Origin: Lentisphaeraceae bacterium
Lineage (GTDB): Bacteria > Verrucomicrobiota > Kiritimatiellia > RFP12 > UBA1067
DNA length: 23,818 bases
Assembly: GCA_004551905.1 (NCBI GenBank)
Contig: SFPL01000034.1
Span: 1 to 23,818, forward strand
Direction: 5' to 3'
In this document: one piece after another, positions 5,143 through 14,900 of the stretch
How positions within the stretch are numbered: position 1 is the first letter of the stretch
How the letters are laid out: each line of letters opens with the position of its first letter
Notes under the pieces: generated by a model
The model's database searches: none
What the model saw: only the letters and a program-made list of their open reading frames with translations
What the model was told of the DNA's origin: nothing
Program-made: the position numbers and the translations under genes

Positions 5143-6843
5143 ATGAAGCGAGAGAACAAGAACGTCCTGCGCATCACCGACACGACGCTCAGGGACGCGC
5201 ACCAGTCGCTGTGGGCGACGCGGATGCGCACCGATGACATCCTCGGCATCGCCGAGACCATCGACAATGCCGGCTACTACGCGCTCGAGTGCTGGGGCGG
5301 CGCCACCTTCGACGTGTGCATGCGCTTTCTCAGGGAGAACCCGTGGGAACGGCTCCGCCGCATCAAGTCGGTGTGCCGCAAGACCCCGCTCCAGATGCTG
5401 CTGCGCGGCCAGAACCTGCTCGGCTACCGCCACTATCCCGACGACGTCGTAGAGCGGTTCGTCGCGCTCGCGTGCGAGAACGGCATGGACATCTTCCGCG
5501 TCTTCGACGCGCTCAACGACCCGCGTAACCTCGAGACCGCCGTCGCGGCGGTGAAGAAGTACGGCGGCCATGCGCAGGGCACGCTCTGCTACACGACCTC
5601 GCCGGTGCACACGGTGGAGAAGTACGTCGAGCTCGCCAAGGCGCAGGAGGCGATGGGCATCGACTCGCTGGCGATCAAGGACATGGCGGGCATTCTCACC
5701 CCTGGCGCGGTGCGCGAGCTGGTGAAGGCGCTGCGCCGCGCGATGCCGAAGATGCCGGTGGAGATCCACTCGCACATGACGAGCGGCATGGCCGCGGCGA
5801 TGTACCTCGCGGCGGCCGAGACCGGGGCGGGCTGCTTCGACTGCTCGATCTCGACGCTCTCGTCGTTCTCGTCCCAGCCGCCGACGGAGTCGATGCTCTC
5901 CATCTTCGAGTCCGAGGGCTACGACTGCGGTCTCGACCGCGCGGCGCTCTCGAAGATCAACGCGTACTTCCGCGAGCTGAAGGCGAAGCGCCAGCCGGCG
6001 TCGTCCTGCGGCGTCGAGCCGGTGGACGCGGGCGTGCTCGTCCACGCGATTCCCGGCGGCATGATCTCCAACCTCCGCTCGCAGCTCGCCCAGCAGGGCG
6101 CACTCGACCGGCTGGGCGAGGTGCGAGCGGAACTGCCGCGCGCGCGCGCCGACCTCGGCTATCCGCCGCTGGTGACGCCGACCTCGCAGATCGTGGGCGT
6201 GCAGAGCGTCCTCAACGTGCTCTCCGGCGAGCGCTACTCGATGGTGACCGACGAGACGAAGCGCTACGCCGCGGGCTACTACGGCGCCACGCCGGCGCCG
6301 ATTGCGCCGAAGCTGAGGAAGCGCCTCTGCGGCGGGCTGAAGCCGATCTCGTGCCGTCCTGCCGACCTGCTTGAGCCGGGGCTCGAAAAGGCCGCGGCGG
6401 AACTGCCGCCGAACACGATCCGCGCCGAGGAGGACATTCTCTCCTACGCGCTCTTCCCGGAAGTCGCGCTTGGCTACTTCAAGTGGCGCAAGGAAGGCGG
6501 GCCAATCCCCGCCGACCAGGAGGAAGTGGGGAACGGGGAACGGGGAACGGGGTCCACCACCCCACCACCCAACCACCCCACCACCCAACCACCTAACCAT
6601 CCAGCCGTGAAGGGGACGCCGGTCCTCGCGCCGCTCAACGGCACCTTCTACCGTAGCGACGCCCCCGGCAAGCCGCCGCTGGCGGCGGACGGCGCACAGG
6701 TCAAGGCCGGCGACGCGGTGTGCGTCGTCGAGGCGATGAAGCTTTTCAACCCGATCAAGGCGTCCGCGTCCGGCAGGATCACGTTCCTCGCCAAGCACGG
6801 CGCCCAGGTAGTCAAGGGCGACGTAGTCGCCGCGGTGGAGTGA
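5143..6843 (+). CDS. Biotin-dependent carboxyltransferase (OadA/PycB type)
   Basis: This 566-residue protein combines a carboxyltransferase domain with a biotin domain. Residues 8-450 match the oxaloacetate decarboxylase alpha/pyruvate carboxylase B family: DTTLRDAHQSLWATRMRT (13-30), the Lys179 region LAIKDMAG expected to be carboxylated, and metal ligands His209/His211 in IHSHMTSG. After a Pro/Thr/Asn-rich linker (about 456-490), residues 491-566 form a biotinyl domain with the biotin lysine Lys533 in VEAMKL. This domain reads like AccB of acetyl-CoA carboxylase (GTFYRSDAPGKPP, the 'thumb' loop), not like the usual OadA tail. It may interconvert pyruvate and oxaloacetate, or decarboxylate oxaloacetate with membrane partners. 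No biotin carboxylase or OadB/OadG gene is in the window, so direction is unknown. Glycogen synthase starts 2 bases downstream. The ATG at 5143 is preferred over an in-frame ATG at 5077 that precedes the promoter. Confidence 0.88.
   Translation: MKRENKNVLRITDTTLRDAHQSLWATRMRTDDILGIAETIDNAGYYALECWGGATFDVCMRFLRENPWERLRRIKSVCRKTPLQMLLRGQNLLGYRHYPDDVVERFVALACENGMDIFRVFDALNDPRNLETAVAAVKKYGGHAQGTLCYTTSPVHTVEKYVELAKAQEAMGIDSLAIKDMAGILTPGAVRELVKALRRAMPKMPVEIHSHMTSGMAAAMYLAAAETGAGCFDCSISTLSSFSSQPPTESMLSIFESEGYDCGLDRAALSKINAYFRELKAKRQPASSCGVEPVDAGVLVHAIPGGMISNLRSQLAQQGALDRLGEVRAELPRARADLGYPPLVTPTSQIVGVQSVLNVLSGERYSMVTDETKRYAAGYYGATPAPIAPKLRKRLCGGLKPISCRPADLLEPGLEKAAAELPPNTIRAEEDILSYALFPEVALGYFKWRKEGGPIPADQEEVGNGERGTGSTTPPPNHPTTQPPNHPAVKGTPVLAPLNGTFYRSDAPGKPPLAADGAQVKAGDAVCVVEAMKLFNPIKASASGRITFLAKHGAQVVKGDVVAAVE
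6528..6604 (+). repeat. Tandem 7-mer and 8-mer repeats inside a coding linker
   Basis: Three copies of GGGGAAC (6528-6548, plus a final GGGG) are followed by five copies of CCACCCMA-type octamers (6557-6596) and a degenerate sixth. They lie in frame inside the carboxyltransferase gene and encode GNGERGTG followed by a Ser/Thr/Pro/Asn/His-rich stretch joining the two domains. Confidence 0.85.
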
Positions 6844-6845
6844 AC

Positions 6846-8339
6846 ATGGCCAAGAACCCGAGAATCCTGATCGTCACGCCGGAGATTACCTATCTTCCGG
6901 AGGGAATGGGCAACCTCGCCGGCAAGATGTCCGCCAAGGCCGGCGGCATGGCCGACGTCTCGGCGTCGCTGGTGCAGGCGCTGCACGAGCTCGGCGCCGA
7001 CGTGCACGTGGCGCTGCCGCACTACCGGCGGATGTTCCACGTCGAGACGGCCCAGCTCGTCGCCGACGAGCTGAGGAAGTACAAGAGCCACCTCCCCGAC
7101 GAGCGCATCCACCTCGCCGAGGACCGCTGCTTCTACTACCGCGACACCGTCTACTCGCGCGGCGACGGCAACATCAAGCTCGCGCTCGCGTTCCAGCGCG
7201 AGGTCATCAACAACATCATCCCCCGCGTGCAGCCGGACCTGGTGCACTGCAACGACTGGATGACCGGCCTCGTCCCCGCCGCCGCCCGGCGCGAGGGGAT
7301 CCCGTGCCTCTTCACGGTGCACAACATCCACACCCAGAAGCTCACCCTCGCGCAGATCGAGGACGCCGGCATCGACGCGGCGGAGTTCTGGATGAACCTC
7401 TACTACTCCTATCCGCCGTACAACTACTTCGAGTCGCGCGACCGCAACCAGATCGACCTGCAGGCGTCCGGCGTCTTCGGTGCGCACTTCATCAACACCG
7501 TCTCGCCGACCTTCCTCACCGAGATCGTCAACGGCTGGCACTCGTTCGTGCCGGACTCGCTCCGCAGCGAGATCCGCAACAAGTACAACGCCGGCTGCGC
7601 GGCGGGCATCCTCAACGCGCCGGACTCGGCGGACAACCCGGCGACGGACGACAAGATCCCGTTCAAGTACGGCCCCGATGACCATGCCGCGGCCAAGCGG
7701 AAGAACAAGCTCGCGCTCCAGCACGCGCTGGGGCTGGAGGAGAACGCCGACCGCGCGCTCTTCTTCTGGCCGAGCCGCCTCGACCCGATTCAGAAGGGGC
7801 CGCAGCTCCTGACCGACATCACATACCGTTTCCTCGACAAGCACCCCGACGCGCAGCTCGCCATCATCGCGAGCGGCCCGTTCCAGCAGCCGTTCTGGGA
7901 CATCCGCGAGTTCCACGGGCTGCAGTCCCGCATCGGCGTGCACGACTTCGACGGGCGCCTCTCGCAGCTCGGCTTCGCGGCGTCGGACTTCACGCTGATG
8001 CCGTCCCTCTTCGAGCCCTGCGGGCTTCCCCAGATGCAGGCGCCGATCTACGGCTCGCTCGCGGTGGCGCACAACACCGGCGGACTCCACGACACGGTGG
8101 AGATGATCAACCCCGATGCCTCGACCGGCAACGGGTTCATCTTCGACACCTACGACTCCAACGGCCTCTTCTGGGCGATGGACCGGGCGATGGACTTCTA
8201 CCACCTGCCGCCGGAGGTCAAGGAGCGCGAAATCTCGCGCGTGATGGCAGAGTCGCTCAAGCGTTTCAACCACGCCGAGTGCGCGAAGAAGTACATCGAG
8301 CTCTACGAGAAGATGCTCGATCGTCCGCTGGTGAAGTGA
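6846..8339 (+). CDS. glgA: Glycogen synthase (GT5)
   Basis: A 497-residue GT-B glycosyltransferase of family GT5 that extends alpha-1,4-glucan from ADP-glucose (or another NDP-glucose) in the cytosol. Family landmarks: the N-terminal glucan/ADP site KAGGMADV (31-38), DLVHCNDWMTGL and FTVHNIHTQ in the N-terminal domain, the FFWPSRLDPIQKGPQLL start of the C-terminal domain, and PSLFEPCGLPQMQAPIYGSLAVAHNTGGL with catalytic-region Glu390. Between 'TPEIT' and 'KAGG' it has about 10 more residues than the usual 'PEVAPFAKTGG' form. The length is normal. GGAG at 6837-6840, within the end of the preceding gene, is its ribosome site, so it is translated with the carboxyltransferase. RsfS follows 10 bases later. 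Confidence 0.92.
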   Translation: MAKNPRILIVTPEITYLPEGMGNLAGKMSAKAGGMADVSASLVQALHELGADVHVALPHYRRMFHVETAQLVADELRKYKSHLPDERIHLAEDRCFYYRDTVYSRGDGNIKLALAFQREVINNIIPRVQPDLVHCNDWMTGLVPAAARREGIPCLFTVHNIHTQKLTLAQIEDAGIDAAEFWMNLYYSYPPYNYFESRDRNQIDLQASGVFGAHFINTVSPTFLTEIVNGWHSFVPDSLRSEIRNKYNAGCAAGILNAPDSADNPATDDKIPFKYGPDDHAAAKRKNKLALQHALGLEENADRALFFWPSRLDPIQKGPQLLTDITYRFLDKHPDAQLAIIASGPFQQPFWDIREFHGLQSRIGVHDFDGRLSQLGFAASDFTLMPSLFEPCGLPQMQAPIYGSLAVAHNTGGLHDTVEMINPDASTGNGFIFDTYDSNGLFWAMDRAMDFYHLPPEVKEREISRVMAESLKRFNHAECAKKYIELYEKMLDRPLVK

Positions 8340-8349
8340 AGGAGGGGCT

Positions 8350-8646
8350 ATGAGTTTGGAGGAGCAGGCAAGGGAATCGGCGAAGGCGCTGGAGGATGCG
8401 AAGGCCGTCGACGTGAAGGTCTACGACGTCCGCGGCAAGTCGTCGCTTGCGGACTTCTTCGTGGTGGCGACGGGCGCGGCGGCACCGCACCTGAAGGCGC
8501 TGGTGAAGGCGCTGCCCAAGGGCGCGTACCGAGTCTCCGGCGCCCCCGAGAGCGGCTGGATCGTGGCGGACTACGTGGACGTCGTCGTGCACGTCTTCTC
8601 GCCCGAGGCCCGTGCCTACTACGCGCTCGAAAAGCTCTGGGCGTAG
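8350..8646 (+). CDS. rsfS: Ribosome silencing factor RsfS (Iojap family)
   Basis: This 98-residue protein matches RsfS, which binds ribosomal protein uL14 and blocks joining of the 30S and 50S subunits when nutrients are short. Diagnostic stretches are ALEDAKAVDVKVYDVRGKSSLADFFVVATG (residues 14-43), then SGWIVADYVDVVVHVFSPEARAYYALEKLW (68-97), equivalent to the family's 'W.l.D.gdvVVHvF....R.fY.LE.LW'. The middle is a little shorter than in E. coli RsfS (105 residues). A strong GGAGG ribosome site precedes the ATG. It sits last in a run with the carboxyltransferase and glycogen synthase and is followed by a terminator-like hairpin. Confidence 0.93.
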   Translation: MSLEEQARESAKALEDAKAVDVKVYDVRGKSSLADFFVVATGAAAPHLKALVKALPKGAYRVSGAPESGWIVADYVDVVVHVFSPEARAYYALEKLWA

Positions 8647-8667
8647 GGCGCAGGCCGTCCGATTATG

Positions 8668-8690
8668 GGCCGCGGTGGTTCGTGGCCTTT
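8668..8690 (+). terminator. Weak intrinsic terminator after rsfS
   Basis: GGCCGCG (8668-8674) pairs with CGTGGCC (8681-8687) through a 6-base loop, with one G-T pair, and is followed by TTT and an AT-rich stretch. It lies 21 bases after the rsfS stop codon. Confidence 0.5.
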
Positions 8691-8713
8691 CAACATAACA
8701 TTTCCTTAGTTGG

Positions 8714-8742
8714 TTGACATATTCCGAGGGATTTGGTAGTAT
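8714..8742 (+). promoter_or_regulatory. Sigma-70 type promoter of the giant protein operon
   Basis: A consensus TTGACA (8714-8719), a spacer of exactly 17 bases, and TAGTAT (8737-8742) with TG just upstream. Transcription would start near 8749, giving a leader of about 200 bases that holds the G9 run and the long inverted repeat. A 73-codon open frame starting at 8714 covers this promoter and is not a gene. Confidence 0.72.
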
Positions 8743-8777
8743 ACGAAATGTGACGAACGAAACTAACAATATTTTGA

Positions 8778-8786
8778 GGGGGGGGG
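8778..8786 (+). repeat. Homopolymeric run of nine G
   Basis: Nine consecutive G in the predicted leader of the giant secreted protein. C-rich TTTTCCCGCCCGC about 20 bases downstream could pair with it. Confidence 0.9.
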
Positions 8787-8835
8787 CAAGCATAACGGTT
8801 TTCCCGCCCGCTCGAAAACTACACTTAAATTCGTC

Positions 8836-8906
8836 ATCCAAAGTCCAAAGTCCAATGTCCAATGTCCAGCTGTCGCAGCTTGGACTTTGGACATTGGACT
8901 TTGGAC
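8836..8906. repeat. Long inverted repeat of GTCCAAW heptamers
   Basis: The left arm (8843-8868) consists of 7-base units GTCCAAA/GTCCAAT, and the right arm (8881-8906) of their complements TTTGGAC/ATTGGAC. The inner bases AGCTG-TCG-CAGCT (8868-8880) close the structure with a three-base loop. The whole forms a stem of nearly 30 bp with about one mismatch and one bulge. It ends about 30 bases before the ribosome site of the giant protein gene, with no T-run after it. Confidence 0.88.
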
Positions 8907-8949
8907 GTTCTTGGCTTAGAGGGGCAATGAAATGATAAGGAGCGACAAT

Positions 8950-11900
8950 ATGAAAAAACTCGTATATGGCATTCTGTGTTTCGCTTTCGCGCTGTGCGCC
9001 GCGAGCGCGTTCGCTGAGACTTATCGCGTTATAGGCACAGAAGTCGCAGAGGAGGGCACTGGCCTTTCGTGGAATTCGCCGATGTCATTGACAATGGCTA
9101 TCACTACCGCTCAGGAGGGCGATACGATCCTCCTCAAAGCCGGCGAATACGACATTACCGCCCAGATCTCGCTTGACAGGGCGATTACGATCAAGGGCGG
9201 CCTCGCCGGCACCGACGACACCACCCTCGACCCATCCGGCAACTCGACGCTCAACGCCTTCGACCGCACTGGCTTCAACTACATCTTCAGCGTCTCCACC
9301 GCCGTAGCCGATGCGACGAACGTCTTCGAAAACATCTGCTTCACCCGCGCCTACCGCCGCGGCGTCTACAAAAGCGGCAAGTCGCATATCGTCTTCCGCA
9401 ACTGCCGCTTCTTCCGCAACGGCGTTAGGTATCAAGTAAACACCCAGAGCGAGGACGCCAAAGACGGCGGAGGAATCCGGCTCTCCGGCGGCACCAGTTC
9501 CGAGGCGTACTTCGACGGCTGTCTCTTCGACGGCAACGCCCACACCAACTTCTATAGCAGGAATTCATCCCTTGCCGGCGCCGGCATCTACTCCAGCTCC
9601 ATGAAGCACGTCTATGTGGACGACTGCGACTTCTTCACCAACGGCGTGCAGAACGTGGCCTTCACCAGCCACGCGCAGGTCGGCCAGGACGGAGGCCAAG
9701 GCGGCGCCGCAATTTGGATGGATACATCTCCGATTACGGTTCGGTCGTCGCGCTTCTTCGCCAACCGCGCACCGGGCAGGGACGCGCGCGGCGGCACGGT
9801 AAGGCTCACCGGCAACTGCGGTGGCTCCGCCTTCACCAACTGCCTCTTCGTCGGCAACAAGACCACGCATACAGCCGGTACGCGGACGGTCTGCGGCTCG
9901 GCGCTTTGCCTTAATATGGATACGACGACGCGACGAGCCGAGGTGATCGACTGCACCTTCGCCTACAACTTCTCCGACTCCTCCTCTTCTGCCGCCGGGC
10001 TTACCGTGTCGAAGGGCACTGCCTACGTCCGCAACTCGATCTTCTACGGCAACCATGTCTACGACTCCGGTCACACCGCCCATTACGGGCGCGACGTGGT
10101 GGTGAAAAGCACTGGTTTTGTTGACATCGACTACTCGCTTATTACCGGCGAAGGAGAGAACTACATCTCCGAGCTGCCCGCCTCCGACGCGCTCACCCTC
10201 GGTGCGCACATGATCTACGGCGATCCGCTCTTCGGCACCACGCTCTCGGCCGCCCAGACTGCGGTCAACGGCGGCAACGGCTATGCCAATGTCGCCTCGA
10301 TTCTCGCCTTTGATGTCCACGAGGGCGCACTCGACTCAGGCTACTCGCGCGCGATCGACGGCTCCGATCCCGCCTCGCCCTACGCCAACGAACCGGCGCC
10401 CAACGGCGGGGTGCGCAACCTCGGCTACTACGGCAACACCGCCGAGGCCGCGACCTCGCAGACCGGCGTTCCCGTGCTTACCGCCAGCGATATCGCCATC
10501 ACATTTGCCGACGACACCGTGCCTACCGTCACCGCGACGCTGGGCGGCGACGACATGTACAATGCCTCCGTCAAGATCGAGCTCGCCAAGACATCTGGCG
10601 GCGCGGCGGCGGAGTCGGTGGGGCGGTGCGCGGTGCAACCCGGAGAGACGGTTACACTCGCAGGCGTCGACCTCTACGAGCCCGGCTTCACCGTCTATGT
10701 CACCGTCATCGTGACGGTGCCGGGGCAGACGCCGGTCGTGGTGGAGAAGTCCGCCACCGTCACCGGCACCTTGCCGCCATACTATGGCCGCGGAGGCGGC
10801 GCGAATGTCATCCATGTGCGCCAGGGCGCGAAGGGCCGGAAGACCGGCACCAGCTGGACCGATGCCCTCGATTCGTTCACTCTGGCGCAGAAGGCGCTCG
10901 CCGGCGATGCGACCAAGACCGAAATCTGGGTGGCGGGCAAGATTACCGAGAGTTTTGCGCCCAGCTCGGTCGCCATCGCCGCGCCGCTGGTAATCCGCGG
11001 CGGCTTTTCCGGCGTCGAGGACTCGATCGCCGAGCGCCCGGAAGGAACTCTCTCCACTCTCGACGGCGCGAACTCTTACGATCTTCTGAAGCTCGCCAAC
11101 GAGGCGGCGAATCCGCTGGCGGTGGAGCGTCTTGTCTTCACCCGGGCCGGACAATGTGCGTTTGTTAATTCCGGCGACGGCGCGCTCGCCGTCACCAACT
11201 GCCAGTTCAATTCCAACCAGGCTCCCAAGGGCGATGTCACCGGTCGCGGCGTCAATCTCTCGGGTGCTTTCACCGCGTCGTTCACCAACTGCGCGTGGCG
11301 CGGCAACATGAAGACGAGTAGCGGCTCCAGCAATGCCCAGGGCAGTGCCATCTATGCGAGCGGGCTTTCGCGCCTGTTCCTCGACGACTGCCTGTTCGTC
11401 ACCAATGGAGTATCCCCCACCTCTGGCGTCGGTGAGAGTACGGCAGGTCGAGATAATGCAGATGGCGATTGTATTTGGATGGATGGAACGCCGATTACGG
11501 CGCGAAACTGCCATTTCCGCGGCAACCGCGGCGCGGTCAGAGGTGCCACTGGTTCGTCGACTACCGGCAGTAACACTGGCACGGGCGGCGTAATTCTCCT
11601 CTCTGGGGCGAGCGGCAATTCGGCGTTTACCAACTGCACCTTCACCGGCAACTGGGGTGGCTGGGCCACGTATGGTCTTAAGACGACGACCAACATGTCC
11701 TATCATGGCGGCACTATCGACATCCGGCTCAATTCGGCGTCGTCGAAGGTCGATTTCGAGCGCTGCACCATCGCCTACAACCTCGGCGACACCCTCTACA
11801 TCCCCGGCGGTCTCCTTGTCGAGGTCGGTACCGTCAATATGCACAACTCGATCATCTTCGGCAACCGCCACGGCATATGCACGGTGGCCGGAATCGGGCA

Positions 11901-14900
11901 TGATATCTATGTGCGCGGGTCGAGCAAGCTTAACCTCTCCTACTGCCAGCTGACGGAAGAGGATTCGGAGAATCCCGGCGCTCCGCTCGCCGACTATGTG
12001 AGCGCCGCGTCCACCGCCACGTTCACCTGCGACAATCTCACCTTCGGCGATCCGCTGTTCGCGACCGGTCTGTTAGAATTCGAGTCGATGATAAAGACCA
12101 TTGGATCTGGAGATTTCAAAGACTATTCCTATCTCGGCACTTCCTACGCCAACGCCGATTTCGACGTTCACCTTCGCTCCGTCGCGGGAATGTCGCGCAA
12201 CGACGGTACGCGCTATACCGACACCACCGCCAACTCCCCGGCGATTGACAAGGGCGATCCCGCGAGCGACTGGTCGAATGAGCCCGATCCCAATGGCGAG
12301 CGCGTCAATCTCGGCGGATACGGCAACACGTCCCAGGCGTCCAGCTCCTCGGTCGGTGCGCAGCCGGAGATCGGCGACATCGTGGTCTCCTACTCGAACG
12401 GAATGGCACGGCCGTACGCGAACGTCGAGATCGACGGCACCGGTTCGTTCCTTGCGGACGCCGTCATCTGCTTCGGCACCGGCGACGTGGCGCGGGTCGG
12501 CTACCAGTCGACGAACACCTACGCCGCCGTGCTCAACGGAATGCATCTTCTATCCTGTTCGCGCTACTGCTTCCTGCCCGGGGACACGCTCTACTACTAT
12601 GTCCGGGTCTCCGCCGAAGACGCCCAGACGCGTGAAGTCACGGGCTCGTTGGTTGTGCCGGAATGGCTGGTCATCCCCGCGGTGAACGGCAAGGGTGGCG
12701 GCGATGGCGTCATCCACGTGGGCCCGGGCTATGTCGGGTCACTGCATGACGGATCGTGCTGGTGGGATGCCTACGCGACGGTGGACGAGGCGCTTGCCGC
12801 CGCGACCGCCGACCGCTGCGAAATCTGGGTGGCGGCGGACGCCACCAACCGGATGCCGACGGCGATTGCGAATTCAAAAGGTTTCAAGGTTGCAATCCGC
12901 GGCGGATTTTCGGGATTTGAAAACTCGCCCGAGGAGCGTCCCGCCGCGCTTGAGAACGTGATCGACAACCCCAACGGGCAGCAGACGCTGATGACGCTTT
13001 CCGGCTCCTCCGCCATTGCCCTCGAGCGCTTCCGTTTCGAGGGCGCGACGCTGCGGGCGATGACCAAGTCCGGCGCTGGCGATCTCGATCTCGTGAGCTG
13101 CACCTTCGTCTCGAACGGATTCTCGACCGCCGGTGCCCAAATGGGGGTGTACGCCGGCAAGGCGGTCGCCTTCAGCGGCACGGGTGCGCTGCTCGTAACC
13201 AACTGCTATTTCGCCTACAACTACCAGACGAACGACGTCTCCGGCACCGGCGGACCGGGCGCGGCGCTGGCGGTCAACTCCGGCAGCGCGCGCGTTGTCG
13301 ATTCCAGGTTCTTCGCCAACTGCCTACAGTTCCTGGTTCCCCAGTACGGAGGCGACTCTCAGACTCTTTTCAACACCTGGCCCAAAGGCTCTGCGATCTA
13401 CGCCGCCGGCAAGGTCTGCGTCGAACGCTGCGACTTCAGGGCCAATCGCTGCAATACGCGGACGAACGGCAGAAATGGCGGCGTCGTGTTCTTTGCGAGC
13501 GGGTCATCGGGAAGCGCGGTCTCGAACTGCCTCTTCGCGGGCAACGTCGACTGCGCGAGCTGGGACGCGGCGGCGAGCACGCGCACTGGCGCGATTGTCC
13601 TTGAGCTCGGCGCCAAGGCGCAGACGGTCGACATCTTCGGCTCGACCTTCGCCTACAACCTCGCCGACACCAGCGAGGGCTCGGCGGGCATCACCGTGGT
13701 CGCCGGCACCGCGAACGTGAAGAACTGCGTCTTCACCGGCAACCACATCCGCCGCGGCGCGCTCAACGACGCCGCCGATATGCGGGTCGTTGCCGAGAAC
13801 GGCGCGATCAACCTCTCCTACTCCGTCCTCGACGGCAACCTTGACGCGGTACGCGCGAGTTGCCTCGGCGACTTCACCGAGGGCGCGGGCGTAATCGCCG
13901 CCGATCCGCTCGTCGTCACCCGTCCGGAGAGCGTCACCAACCTGATTGCCTATACCGGCGCCTACTACTACTACTACTATCCCGGCGACACCTCGACGCT
14001 GGCGAAGATCAGAGGCATCGACGTCCACCTCCTTTCCCGCGGCGGCTATGTAACCAACGGCGCCGAGACGGTGTGGCTGAAGAGCGACGTAATCTCGCCG
14101 GCGATCGACGCGGCGGATCCGTTCGACGACTATTCCGCCGAGCCGATGAACAACGGCGGCCGACGCAACGCCGGCGTCCACGGCGGCACCGCCGAGGCGT
14201 CGAAGACCTACGAGTCGGAGATTCCGCTCGGCTTCGACGGCGTCCAGGTCGACTACCCGAGCGGCTACTCCAATCCGCGCATCACCTTTACCGTGACCGG
14301 AGACCCCGGTTGCGTCGTCGCGGTGACGGTGCATGGATATGTCGGAGGGGAGCCGTTCTCGACGACCCTGAACGGATGCGTGGCCGGTGAAACCTATGAA
14401 TACCTGCTGCCGAGCTACTATCCGCGGGGAACGAGTTTCAGCTACACGCTCTCCGGCAGTTCCACCTCCGGCCCGGTCGTGGGGACTTCGGGCTCGGGCA
14501 CGGTCGACGCCGACCTTCCGCCGTGGTGGGGACATGGCGGCGGCGCGAGCGTGCTGCACGTCTGGTCCGGTGCGCTTGGCGACGGCTCCGGCAGCGACTG
14601 GCACAACGCCTGCCGCACCTGGAACGAGATGGTCAGCGCATACGCGGCGCGCGAAACGAAGCCGTCGGAAATCTGGTTCATCGACCTCGGCTCGCCCATC
14701 CTGGCGCCGAACACGCTGACGGTGACGGCGGACCTTGCGATGCGCGGCGGATTCGACTATCTGTGCGACTCGGTGTCCGACCGTGCCGCCGGCGCGAGGT
14801 CGGTTCTCGACGCGCGGCGCCGGTTTGCGCTGGCGAAGATCGTCAACGCGTCCGCGTCCGTCATGATCGAGCGCCTGGAGTTCACCCGGTCGGCCAGCGA

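Noticed and set aside
6528..6604. Tandem repeats as a CRISPR array
   Set aside because: Units of 7-8 bases without spacers, inside a continuous reading frame.
8714..8935. 73-codon open frame upstream of the giant protein gene
   Set aside because: Its start lies on the -35 element of a strong promoter, and it runs through the G9 run and the heptamer hairpin; the residues merely translate repeat DNA.
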